In this document: one piece after another, positions 1-10,462 of the stretch | How positions within the stretch are numbered: position 1 is the first letter of the stretch | How the letters are laid out: every line of letters starts with the position of its first letter | DNA from: Physella acuta | Lineage: Eukaryota; Mollusca; Gastropoda; Physidae | DNA length: 64,000 nt | Reading direction: 5' to 3' | NCBI RefSeq assembly: GCF_028476545.1 | Contig: NW_026731810.1 | Coordinates: 814,501 to 878,500, forward strand | Made by a program: the position numbers and the translations under genes | The notes under the pieces: generated by a model | Told to the model about the DNA's origin: nothing | Databases searched by the model: none | What the model saw: only the letters and a program-made list of their open reading frames with translations

Positions 1-1160
1 GTCTGTATCGTGTAACCCTTTGACGTCACGACATAGGCCTACATACGTCACAATTCGTGTAGACGTCACCTGTACATTGATGATGTATGTAAGTGATGTC
101 ACCCAACAAATACATATACATGACATATACAGCAGCCATAAAGAAATATTTTTCAAACCTTAACTCAACATTTTTTTCTGTCAACTATTTTTATAGAGCT
201 TTTGATTTAATAATATTTATGTCATATTTCCAAATCCAAATTTCCGCAAACATTGAGTCACTGTACCAAGATTACTCTTTTACAAAGGTTAGATAAAAAC
301 AAATTGAAAATAAAAACGAAACAAAAACATTATATTTTTTAGAGCAAAACATTAACCGAGATCTCTTGTATGACATCTGTTTACCAACCTATAACTCTCT
401 ATTGTCCGTTTTTTTTATCCGGATAAAAATATTCCATGCAGGTACAAAAGAACGGAAATACGTCATTTCCGTTTGTTTAAAGATAGGGATAATACTCCCG
501 AGCAAAACATCCTATGAAGGACTAATAGCAGACGTCCAGAATGATCGCTGTCCACTCATCGTCCACTCGCTCAGCCCCGCTCGCCCCCACTCAGACGTCA
601 AATGAGCGCACGTGATTTTCGTGTGCGGGGAGACATGAAAGCGGTCTCTCGATAACAGTTTTAATAACTTCTTTTGTCCCACAACTGCTAGATGTACAAC
701 GGGAGATAATAGACACCTCTGTTGTAGATTATCTCCCTGTACTTACATAGTGCTCCCCCCTGGTGATTAATGGTATGCTGATTGGTATTTTATTGATCAC
801 AAGCTATGTATGATGTTCTTTATAGTGCATGCGACATACTCTATGAGAACTGGTGACATTTGGCTATGTCACTGATACAGATTATAATTTTTTTTTGCTT
901 GTTTACTAGCAAATATAGCTTGTTTTTTGTAAAATTACTTACCATTTTCCCGATTAAAAAATTAAATTAACCAAACCATATATAAATTTTTAAAGTAAAC
1001 AAAATGCTGAGGATGCCGGGTTTTTTAAATGACCAAAATTATATTCAATGACTAAAATGACATATTCACATCTGTTAACACTAATACATTGATACATATA
1101 TCACTCGAAAAATACACACAAAAAACAAGAAAAAACACTTACACACACGTAAACATACAG
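1..1160. other. Intergenic, no gene seen
   Basis: AT-rich sequence with no credible coding region; the open frames near 93-296 and 366-605 have no recognisable domain. A short hairpin is visible near 690-745, where gggagataat is followed by attatctccc on the same strand. This resembles a small inverted-repeat remnant and is not assigned to a family. Confidence 0.5.
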
Positions 1161-1167
1161 CCACATT

Positions 1168-1170
1168 CAC

Positions 1171-1203
<33 letters not shown>

Positions 1204-1205
1204 AA
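1168..1205. repeat. (AC)n microsatellite
   Basis: A run of CA dinucleotides, followed by a C homopolymer and a second short CA tract to about 1242. It creates a low-complexity Thr/His open frame that is not a gene. Confidence 0.9.
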
Positions 1206-1339
1206 CAGACATTCAAACCCCCCCCCTCCACACACACACACATTGAGACACATCCGCGCAATGACAGATCGAGGTAAACTACGTTTTTCAAATGAGTACA
1301 ACTATAGGCCTACCTTCCAACTTCATGTAATGTTCCCGT

Positions 1340-1540
1340 TTCAGATTGTAAGATCCAAAATCAGATGAAGTAGAGTTCATATGTTTCTTGACCTCGACAT
1401 TTAAAGAGACGTTGTAGTCGGCACTTTGCCTTCCCTATACCTAAGCTAGGTACCCAGAAGTGACGTCATTCATTCTTCGTTCAGGAAATCCGAGATCCGA
1501 ACTCGAGTCTTCGGGCTACCAGGTAAGCTCCACTGACCAT
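1340..1540 (-). mobile_element. tRNA-derived SINE, old copy
   Basis: Read on the minus strand this has the same order of blocks as the better copy at 23,229-23,488: a B-box-like gagttcggatctc near 1503-1515, then a body including ctaggtacc, and a 3' block with gaactctacttcatctg. It is clearly diverged, with a poor A-box. Boundaries are approximate and no target duplication was identified. Confidence 0.6.
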
Positions 1541-1779
1541 TGACTATATCTAAGCTAGATTTTGGTGTGTTGTTATGTTTATTTCAGTTTATATCATAAA
1601 AATGCAATTGAGTTTAATTAAGCAATTAGAACTACAGCAGCACATTTAATCAATTTTGCAACCACGACGTTTTAGCCTTGTGCAAATCACAACGAATGTA
1701 AAATAAACAAAACTTGCTTACGTAATGAAAAGATCGTGACAGGTTATTTGAAAAACAAAATGCTCATACGTCACGAATA

Positions 1780-2290
1780 AAATAAAGCAGGAGTGATATC
1801 CCCTAAACGTTTTCGTATATTTTATATAACAGTAAGGGAGACGATACTCCCAGTACAATATAGTCTATAGAAATGTTTTTTATTAATTTTTCTAATACTT
1901 AAATGTTTTTAAACAGAACAGAATCGAGTAGAAAAAATAATTGCACGGAAACAATTTTTGTAGAATTAAGTTGAAAATTAGTACTTTATAAAAAAAAAAA
2001 CTGTAATTAATTTTTAAAAGTTAATTAAAAATTTAATTAACTCACATTTTATGTCACTGCAATGTCATCGTGTCTTGACCTACGTGAAAACTTTAAAACA
2101 AATCAGTCAGGTATAAGTGATATTTTTTAAAGAAATCGGAAATACCTTTAAGTACTACTCCCGGCTCTAGAAATTTCAAAAAATTTGTGAACATCAAGAG
2201 AATAAAATCTTATATCTATTTAAAAAAATTCATTCATGGAACTGAAACGGTAGTAATGCTACAGAAATGGGGTAAAGTACATCTCCCGGA
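1780..2290 (+). repeat. Dispersed repeat, copy 1
   Basis: Roughly 450-500 bp share block order and scattered identity with 62,430-62,850 in the same orientation. Shared landmarks are an opening gggagtgat-like motif followed by atcccctaaac, a tcgtagaaaaa-type motif, a tgcac/gcgcac block, a taccttta/tagtatttcc block, and a closing gaaacggtagta/gctgtaacggta block. Superfamily unknown; no coding sequence was seen in either copy. Confidence 0.5.
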
Positions 2291-2297
2291 TATGGAA

Positions 2298-2496
2298 ACC
2301 CATCTAAATGAAGAACAATATCTCTGAGAGAGGAGAGAACCCATCTAGGATAGAACACTCCAACGTTAGTAGGGACAGCAACCCATCTAGGAGAGAAAAC
2401 TCCAGCGTTAGTAGGGACAGCAACCCATCTAGGAAAGAAAATACCGATGTTAGCTGGGGACAGCAACCCATCTAGGAGAGAAAAATTAGATGTTAG
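2298..2496. repeat. 42-bp minisatellite, about 5 copies
   Basis: Units begin with acccatctaggagagaaaa and end in gtagggacagca. There are three well-kept units and two diverged edge units. Because 42 is a multiple of three, a repetitive minus-strand frame stays open here; it is a by-product, not a gene. Confidence 0.85.
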
Positions 2497-2499
2497 CTA

Positions 2500-3185
2500 A
2501 TAGACAAGATCTAACAGCAACATATGAAATAGACATCATTGATCAATGACAGTTTTACATAAAAAAACTCAATAACAACATTTGACATAGACAACATCTC
2601 AGCATGAACTCAATGGTACGATATTGTAACATGCTTAACGTTAGTTTATAACGTAATTTGTTTGTCTCGGGCCAATATTAGAAACGTTCTACGCACACTC
2701 AAGTCTATAAGAGCATAATGTTAAAAGTCATTTTTCTTAGTCTAAAAGCCTAACAAAATCAAGCACCGTAACTGCTAAACAAGCTAAATTCTTGAAAAAT
2801 AAACTTATTTTTATATTTAACAATAAAACATCTCAAAATAATGTTAGCTTTGTTGAACGACTTGTTTTCTGGAGTTGGTATGCTTGTTTTAAACAAATAC
2901 GTTTCTAGATCATTACCTGCTCCTTTAAGCTTGTATTACATAGGGGGTAAATAAATGTGAAAGATAAGTCCCCTAAAGCTGATTTGAAGCTGCTTTATAT
3001 CTTTATTAGCTAAGTGAGATATCTCAGAACGGTAGCACGTAGAATGTTTGTAGCCTTGTTGGAAGACAAGCTCAATGAAAATAGTCGTGAAACTTCATGC
3101 AGCAAATGGAAGATAGTGGAGCGTAATTTAAAATCACTTAACTTATAAATCAAGTAAAAATATCTAAATAATACCGAACTAAACG
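2500..3185. other. Intergenic, nothing recognised
   Basis: AT-rich unique-looking sequence without open frames of interest or obvious repeats. Confidence 0.5.
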
Positions 3186-3187
3186 AT

Positions 3188-3500
3188 ATAGTATTTACAT
3201 AGTATTTTACGATTTATCTTTAAAACAAATTGATAATCGTTTTTGATAAGTTAAAAGTTAATAAAATATTAAATTACATAAACAAATCCATCACATTGTT
3301 TATTTGGAGATGAGTTAGCGATAATAAAATGTTTTTTTATGTGTGTTAGTATTTACACATTATTTTACGATTCATCTTTAAAACAAATGGATTATCGTTT
3401 TTGATAAGTTAAAAGTTAATAAAATATTAAATTACATAAACAAATTCATCACATTGTTTATTTGGAGATGAGTTAGCGATAATAAAATGTTTTTTATTAG
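3188..3500. repeat. Tandem duplication of about 157 bp
   Basis: Two adjacent copies, about 3188-3344 and 3346-3500. Both contain tattttacgatt followed by atctttaaaacaaat, and both end in gagatgagttagcgataata then aaatgtttttt. Only scattered substitutions separate them, so the duplication is fairly recent. It directly abuts the 39-bp minisatellite. Confidence 0.85.
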
Positions 3501-3514
3501 TGTTAGCCTGAAGT

Positions 3515-4024
3515 CTGTAAGGTACTCATCCCTAGGTGTATCCCTGGTCTCACCTGTAAGGTACTCATCCCTAGGTGTATCCAGGATCTCACCTGTAAGG
3601 TACTCATCCCTAGGTGAATCCAGGATCTCACCTGTAAGGTACTCATCCCTAGGTGTATCCAGGATCTCACCTGTAAGTTACTCATCCCTAGGTGTATCCA
3701 GGATCTCACCTGTAAGGTACTCATCCCTAGGTGTATCCAGGATCTCACCTGTAAGGTACTCATCCCTAGGTGTATCCAGGATCTCACCTGTAAGGTACTC
3801 ATCCCTAGGTGTATCCAGGATCTCACCTGTAAGGTACTCATCCCTAGGTGTATCCAGGATCTCACCTGTAAGGTACTCATCCCTAGGTGTATCCAGGATC
3901 TCACCTGTAAGGTACTCATCCCTAGGTGTATCCAGGATCTCACCTGTAAGGTACTCATCCCTAGGTGTATCCAGGATCTCACCTGTAAGGTACTCATCCC
4001 TAGGTGTATCCAGGATCTCACCTG
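3515..4024. repeat. 39-bp minisatellite, 13 copies
   Basis: Thirteen nearly identical units, each opening with ctgtaaggtactcatcccta and closing with tccaggatctcac. Each carries the palindrome CCTAGG. The unit is 13 codons long and free of stops in several frames, so long repetitive open frames appear on both strands (for example 3487-4176 plus and 3503-4021 minus). The first and third units hold most of the differences. Confidence 0.95.
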
Positions 4025-4470
4025 CTTTAGTTAATGACGTGGTGCACAACAGTGAGTCAGTGCTGGCATCAGGTTGTATACGACCCTCGGGGGATTGGCA
4101 TGCCGACACCGCTAATGGGGGGGGGGGGGAACTTGGTGGGGTGGGGAAATACCCTCGGGGTCTGGGGTATAAATAAAAATACCCATAAAGCATAGGCATT
4201 TTCCGTTGATATCGTGATCTGGGAAAAAAATATCTAACAGGCTACAGCAACAAATGAATTAGAGTTCATAACATAGCTTAACCGATAAAAACAATCTAAC
4301 TACACATGATAAGTTGTAATGTTAGTTGAAAGAGTGTTGTAAATGATGGTTGCTTTTACGGGGTATAGACTATACACTATGATGAAATGTAGATAGCTGA
4401 GATTGTTCAATATTCTATTCTAATTATACTGTAATCTAAAACCGATTTGGAATAAAACAGAACAACTTTT
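4025..4470. other. Intergenic, G-run only
   Basis: Contains a homopolymeric G run at about 4118-4130 and otherwise nothing recognised. Confidence 0.5.
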
Positions 4471-4672
4471 CCAGAACTAGTCATGGATATTCCAGATCTT
4501 GTCATGTATGTTACAGAACTAGTCGTGTATGTTACATAACTAGTCATGTATGTTCCAGATCTAGTCATCTATGTTCACGAGCTAGTCGTGTATGTTCCAG
4601 AACTAATTATGTATGTTACAGAACTAGTCATTTCTGTTTCTTAACTAGAAGTGTATGTTCCTGAATTGATAT
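4471..4672. repeat. 21-bp degenerate minisatellite
   Basis: About nine imperfect units of the form gtatgttccagaactagtca. Units vary at several positions, indicating an old array. Confidence 0.8.
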
Positions 4673-5673
4673 TTTAGAAATTATCTGTCCCAAATCATGT
4701 TAAGATATTCTCTAGTATTAAACTTTTCCAGAAACAGGCCAGGCTTGTTCTAAAAGTGATTATGGCTGATCCAGAGCTTGTACGGTATATTCCACAACAT
4801 TTAAAATATATACAGACCGTGGCAGACAGCATTCATCACTAAATACGACAACACTTTCAGAAAAGGTAGAAGAAAAACTACCTTTGCTAAGCGGCCTAGG
4901 AGTGGAGCACGCTACATCTCGATGTTTAACATTACTAAACCTCCATCATTATCTGCCGGCTCTTTGATGATGAGTTACCTGGGTAAACTAGTTTACGTTT
5001 TCATTTTTTTTTTTACAATATCGCAAGAGCGAGTGTTTCACCGCGGGGTCTCGCTGCTATTGTTAGGATTTCGCGAGGCAGGGAAGAAAAATGTGTTTTG
5101 ACGTGTGGATTGATGCTTGGTCGGCGTAGCTCTACTCGAGCTTGAAGCCGAGCTACAAACAAAATTAACAGGACCCCGGTAGCAGACGTAGAACGCCACA
5201 GGCGCCGCCGCCAATTGAGGTAGGCGCCCCCTAGCTCAACTGATTCGTGAAGTTAAACTGCGAAAACGAGTGCTTAAACGTTTAAGTGAAATATTAATAA
5301 ATCGTTACATGAAGATTTATGTTTAAATATTTTTTTTAAATATTATTTTTTAACCGAGAGGCTGTTTATATTAACCTATCATAATAACAAAAATACAACA
5401 AATATATACATTTTGACACTTAATAAATAATTTATTGTATGATTTAAAATGAATTTAAATAAAAACAAATGTAACACTGATATAATGTATTATGTCTCCA
5501 TTTTGCCGCGGAGGGCAAAGGATGCACTGTGAGAAGTGGAATCTTAGGGGCGAATAACATAGCACAAGATAAGGAGAGCATGGGTGCATCGTAACCTCTC
5601 TCTCCACCATGACCGGTGTAGTTCTATGGTATGATAAGCTACGAGTTTGGTACCAACTTCGGTTGCAGAAAAT
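4673..5673. other. Intergenic with a CpG-rich patch
   Basis: No gene seen. Positions about 5030-5240 are markedly richer in G+C and CpG than their surroundings (several gcg, cgc and cgcc clusters) and may be a repeat fragment or an unmethylated patch; nothing identifies it further. Confidence 0.4.
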
Positions 5674-5681
5674 ACTGACAG

Positions 5682-5884
5682 CAGAGTTTCTTCCAGGCAT
5701 CTCTTCTACCGCCCCCCCCCCCCCCCCGAACGAAATGAAATTTATATAATTTATGTAGAAAATATATACTTGTGTCCGCCGCCCCCCCCCCGAAGAAAGG
5801 CTACCGCCCCCCCTCCCCCCCCCCCCCCGAAAATTCCAAGTGCCCCCCCCCCCCCCCGGAGAAAAAAGTCTGGAAGAAACACTG
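5682..5884. mobile_element. hAT-like MITE, family B copy 1
   Basis: The element starts CAGAGTTTCTTCCAG and ends CTGGAAGAAACACTG, an imperfect inverted pair of about 15 bp. It is flanked by an exact 8-bp duplication, ACTGACAG, at 5674-5681 and 5885-5892. CAG...CTG ends and 8-bp duplications are typical of the hAT superfamily. The 203-bp interior has several long C runs and no coding capacity, so it is non-autonomous. A second copy is at 29,060-29,222. Confidence 0.85.
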
Positions 5885-5892
5885 ACTGACAG

Positions 5893-6275
5893 TAAACGAT
5901 TATTCTATAAGCAATGGGGCTCCACTCTTGTTTGCTTTCGGAGTTTTCTCTCCTAGATGGGGTGAATGTCTCAAGATAACTGGCCACGTCTGTCCGGAAA
6001 TTTCGGGTTGGCATTGAATGTATAAGGATACAATGTTTAAAAATATTAAGATAATTAAAGTACCATTAATGAAAGATTCCTTTAAATAAGTTAAAACGCA
6101 TTTCTGGGCCAACTTCATTGCAGCATTGTAATAATCAATTATAGCTGTTAAAATAAATGATTGAAAACTATATTTATCTCAGCAGTAGGTTGAATTAGAG
6201 CGTGCTATATGTATATAGCATATATGTATATATATGTTATGGTCTTTAACGAGCTACTTATAGTGTTTTAAAGAA
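5893..6275. other. Intergenic, nothing recognised
   Basis: Includes a short TATA-rich stretch near 6210-6235. No gene or repeat family was identified. Confidence 0.45.
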
Positions 6276-6390
6276 ATATTTTCAGTGTCAGCGTTGGTAC
6301 TGTCGAATTCACAAATTATGAATTACTGAAAAGTAGAAAAAACAACAACTAAATAGCGGCGTATGTTATGCCGCGGGCCGGCTCGTATTA
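6276..6390 (+). repeat. Dispersed 115-bp repeat, copy 1
   Basis: Closely matches the reverse complement of 57,862-57,972, with shared blocks ttggtactgtcgaattcaca, attactgaaaagtagaaaa and aactaaatagcggcgtatg. It includes a short hairpin, gcggcgtatgttatgccgc. Family unknown. Confidence 0.75.
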
Positions 6391-6461
6391 TATAATTCAG
6401 TACTGCTCTCAGTATTCTGTCAACGGTAGTAACTAAACGATTATTATATACGCTCACTAAG

Positions 6462-6665
6462 GACGGCGTGGTCGAAAGGTAGCGTGTTTGACTGCTAACC
6501 CAGAAACATCTAGTTCGTATCCCGGACACGAGTCCGTAAGTCGTCACAGAGTCCACTCGGACGTTAGGAGTAAGTAAAAACAATTTACATAGTGCTATCC
6601 AATTCATTCCTTCAAATGCCCAGGACAACTAAACATTTGAGCTCTACTTCACCTGCCCACCCCTT
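6462..6665 (+). mobile_element. tRNA-derived SINE
   Basis: The head reads ggcgtggtcgaaaggtagcg (A-box region) followed by tagttcgtatcccgg (B-box region), as in a tRNA. The body then resembles the other SINE copies in the window, ending in a gctctacttcacctgccc block. Target duplications were not evident. Confidence 0.7.
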
Positions 6666-8170
6666 CCCCCATGGAACATAAGGTTCAACAAGGCACTAAA
6701 CTAGACTATTTTACACGTTTACTGTCAACATAACGTTTCTGCAGCCCAACACCATGTTAAGTTTGTTTAAACCAGTTTGTTGCCAACGAATAAAATTGTG
6801 ACATTTCAAACTATTCTATACGCTAGAATACAAAAATGTCAAACTATTCTATACGCTGGAATACAAAAATTCAGTTTAAAAAGTAAATTTGACCTCCCCA
6901 ACCCTTTTACCACTTTGATTTGAAATGAAAGCCTTTGCTATAGTCTTACATTCATAAGGACATTTGATTACTTGTGGTTTTTTTAAAAATAGAACTCTAA
7001 AGTTTCGTTTGTTTAATTTTAATCAAGATAGAGATTAAATAAATTAAAAACCTTTTAGAAACAAAGAAAACGAAAATGTGATGAAGAAATTAAAAAAAAA
7101 ACTATTAATTTTTTAATAATGCACAATGCTCACCTAAAAGTCTAACACGGCATGCATATGAGATTTATATTTGCAAAAATATTAGTTGAATGAAACTGAA
7201 ATATGTGTCCGATAACGATCGACACAATCATCAATAAATAGTTTTACTAGCTTGAAACAGCACTTTTGCAGCACAAGATTAAGAGCTAATAAAGTATTCT
7301 GCAAGATGATACGATAAACTGACATGTTAAAAACTCACATAATAAATGTTTCAAATTTTGTATGTGTATGTTCATCGTACAATTCACAACTTAAATAAAT
7401 TGTTCTAAATACGATCCTAAGTAACCCCGCGTTTGATTGTTTTTAATGGTGAAATAAACATTAAAAATATCAAGTTTGCTTAATCGTTTTCTAATACTTT
7501 ATTCTGTTTGTTTAACAGCTAATCTGGCGATTATCTAGATCCTCACGAGGCGTTTGAAACCTATCTCTTGTTGGCCACCCACCCAACGGTTTCAGTTGCC
7601 TAACTTGACACCCAGGTTATCAAAACTCCATCTTTAAGTCAACTTTGATTTAACTATTGTCACCAAAATCAGATCAATTCTTACGTATTCTTTTATACAC
7701 GGAGTTATGAAAATCTATTCCTTTTGTTTCGTTGTAGGTTGAGGGATTCGAGTGGTATCGTATGTCGTTTGAGGCATAGAATACTTAGATTGTAACCAGG
7801 AAATAAACGACGAAGACAGAAGAGCTCTTCACTGTGTTGCTAAGGAACATGCAAGCGTCATGGGTAAAACAGGCCACACAAATAACAGAATCAAGTGATT
7901 GCTAGCATATTCTTTATTTAAAAATACCCCAGAAAACTTGTGTTATTTGTGAGATTAAATTCAAAATAAAATATCAAATAATGTGTGTTGAATTAATTAT
8001 ATTATATTTTATAATATTATATGAACGCATAGTCAGTAGCTTGGAAGTTAGTATTTTTCAAAGACGTTTTTATTTTAAGTAATATATAATTTAGAATTGA
8101 AGTTCACAATAATATTAGAAGGTCAATCTTAAGGACCTGTACATAGCCCTCGTGACTAACTCACATAAAC
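6666..8170. other. Intergenic; one 33-bp duplication
   Basis: Positions 6807-6873 carry two adjacent near-identical units of caaactattctatacgctag type. The rest is AT-rich with no recognised gene or repeat. Confidence 0.5.
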
Positions 8171-8173
8171 AAA

Positions 8174-8392
8174 AGACACCACATATGATTGTGACACCAC
8201 ATACCATTGTGACACCACATACCATTGTGACACCACATACCATTGTGATACAACATACCATTTTTACACCACATACCATTGTGACACCTCATAGCATTAA
8301 ACACCACATACCATTGTGATACCACATACCACTGTCACACCACATACAATTGTGTCACCACATACCATTGTGACACCACATAATTCCCTGAG
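8174..8392. repeat. 18-bp minisatellite
   Basis: About twelve units of accacataccattgtgac with occasional substitutions and small deletions. Confidence 0.9.
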
Positions 8393-9014
8393 ACATGCAC
8401 ACTGCACACATACGTGTCTAAATGAAGGACGGACACTTGACACTTAAAAAAATACTTGACACCTAAAAAGAGATTCGACACTTGCAATTTATTTAGGCTT
8501 TCCTTGAAATTTAAAATGGGCATAATTAATTAGTTTTCAACCGAGGCAGTAAATTGCTTGTGCACTTAAATTACGCTAGAAAATATATTTGAAGTCCGAA
8601 TTATTTATGTCTCAGCACTGCTCATTTTCTGAGTTTGTTCATTTATTTTTCAGTACGGTTGTGACTCTCTCACACTTTCCTATCTACTGTTGGTGAAATT
8701 TTAATCTTATATTTTATACATGTAGTCTTACTTGAAAATGAAACTATCGTTGACATTTGCTTGTCAGTTACTTATGCCGAAATAGCTCATCTCTATCTAA
8801 AAGCTAGTCGCGTAAAATTATAACTGAACTATAAATTAAGCTTTTTTAACTTATAAACTAATTGATTGCAATGACTTCATAAAAAGTTACCATAAACATC
8901 AAATCTTATAAAATAAAATTAGATAATGAAGCGAATAACAGGTATTCAAGTTTTTAATTAGAGTAAAGTTTTATAAAGTAAACAAGCGGTCACTAAGTTT
9001 TTTCTTTAATCGGT
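8393..9014. other. Intergenic, nothing recognised
   Basis: AT-rich sequence, with no coding or repeat signal that I can name. Confidence 0.45.
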
Positions 9015-9370
9015 GGTTAATTTAATGAAGATAACTGGACACACAATCAACCAGGAGTTGATTTAATGAAGTTAACACCTCAAAAAAAAAACCCATCTTG
9101 TCTTTAATTTACCATAAGTAAACTTAATAAAGATAGCCGACACGATTATTACTTGATGGCTGTAATGAAGTTAACGCCTCAGAAATATCAGGTCTTTAAT
9201 TAACCATAATTTGATTTAATAAAATCACAAAAAAATGAGGCCTTAAATATACCATAATTTGACTTAATGAAACCACCAAAAAATCAGGCCTTAAATGTAC
9301 CATTAGTTTCATTTATCAATACACCAAAATATCAGCTTTTTAAAGAACCATACATTCACTTAATTAATCT
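9015..9370. repeat. Degenerate tandem repeat, unit about 50 bp
   Basis: Recurrent blocks taccataatttgacttaatg and caccaaaaaatcaggcctta appear five to six times with heavy divergence and indels, which suggests an ancient array. Confidence 0.6.
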
Positions 9371-9726
9371 ACCAACCGCTGTATCTACCGAGTGTATTTA
9401 ACGACACGATGATCCCCTTAGTAAAACTCTAGCACCGAACCCTAGAGTAAACGAAACAAGACGTGGTTTGTCTACATCACACCACCACACAACCACATTG
9501 CCACCACATCATAACAACACCATCATGTCGACGGTAAATGAAGACAATTTTGATTGTGATTATTCTATTAACCCTCGCCTCACGCTCATTAAGTTGAGCC
9601 TGATAAATCGCCCCATACCACACGCGAGTTAATTAAGATAAACAAAGTACAGTAGACAAAGCTAGGACTGGGGGGGGGATAATTAAAGTACATCAGTAGA
9701 TCTGGTAGGCTGAGCTGATTAGTGAA

Positions 9727-10461
9727 AGTACTGCTGAGGTTGTTTACACACCATGGAGGTCCTAAAGTTGTTTGAGACACTGAGGTTGTTTACATAGAGG
9801 CACTGAGGTTTTTTACACAGAGGTACTGAAGTTGTTTACAGAGAGGTACTGAGGTTGTTTACACACGATAGAGGCACTGAGGTTGTTTATACAGGGGCAC
9901 TGAGGTTGTTTACACAGAGGTACTGAGGTTGTTTACACAGAGGCACTGAGGTTGTTTATACACCATAGAGGAATTGAGGTTGTTTACACCTCATAGAGGT
10001 ACTGAGGTTGTTTAAATAGAGGTACCGAGGTTGTTTACATAGAGGCACTGAGGTTGTTTACACAGAGGCACTGAGGTTATTTACACAGAGGCACTGAGGT
10101 AGCTTACACACCATAGAGACACTGAGGTTATTTACACAGAGGCACTGAGGTTATTTACACAGAGGCACTGAGGTAGCTTACACACCATAGAGACACTGAG
10201 GTTATTTACACAGAGGCACTGAGGTTATTTACACAGAGGCACTGAGGTAGCTTACACACCATAGAGACACTGAGGTTATTTACACAGAGGCACTGAGGTT
10301 ATTTACACAGAGGCACTGAGGTTATTTACACAGAGGCACTGAGGTAGCTTACACACCATAGAGACACTGAGGTTATTTACACAGAGGCACTGAGGTTATT
10401 TACACAGAGACACTGAGGTAGCTTACACACCATAGAGACACTGAGTTTGTTTACACACCAT
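9727..10461. repeat. 23-bp minisatellite with higher-order structure
   Basis: The base unit is cactgaggttgtttacacag plus agg. From about 10,070 onward a larger unit recurs, made of two or three 23-bp units ending in ttatttacacagagg and one 31-bp unit containing gtagcttacacaccatagag. The higher-order block occurs about four times with almost no differences, so it expanded after the base units had diverged. Confidence 0.9.
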
Positions 10462-10462
10462 A

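Noticed and set aside
3487-4199. Long repetitive open frames on both strands
   Set aside because: They follow from a stop-free 39-bp unit (13 codons) in a minisatellite; no non-repeat domain is present.
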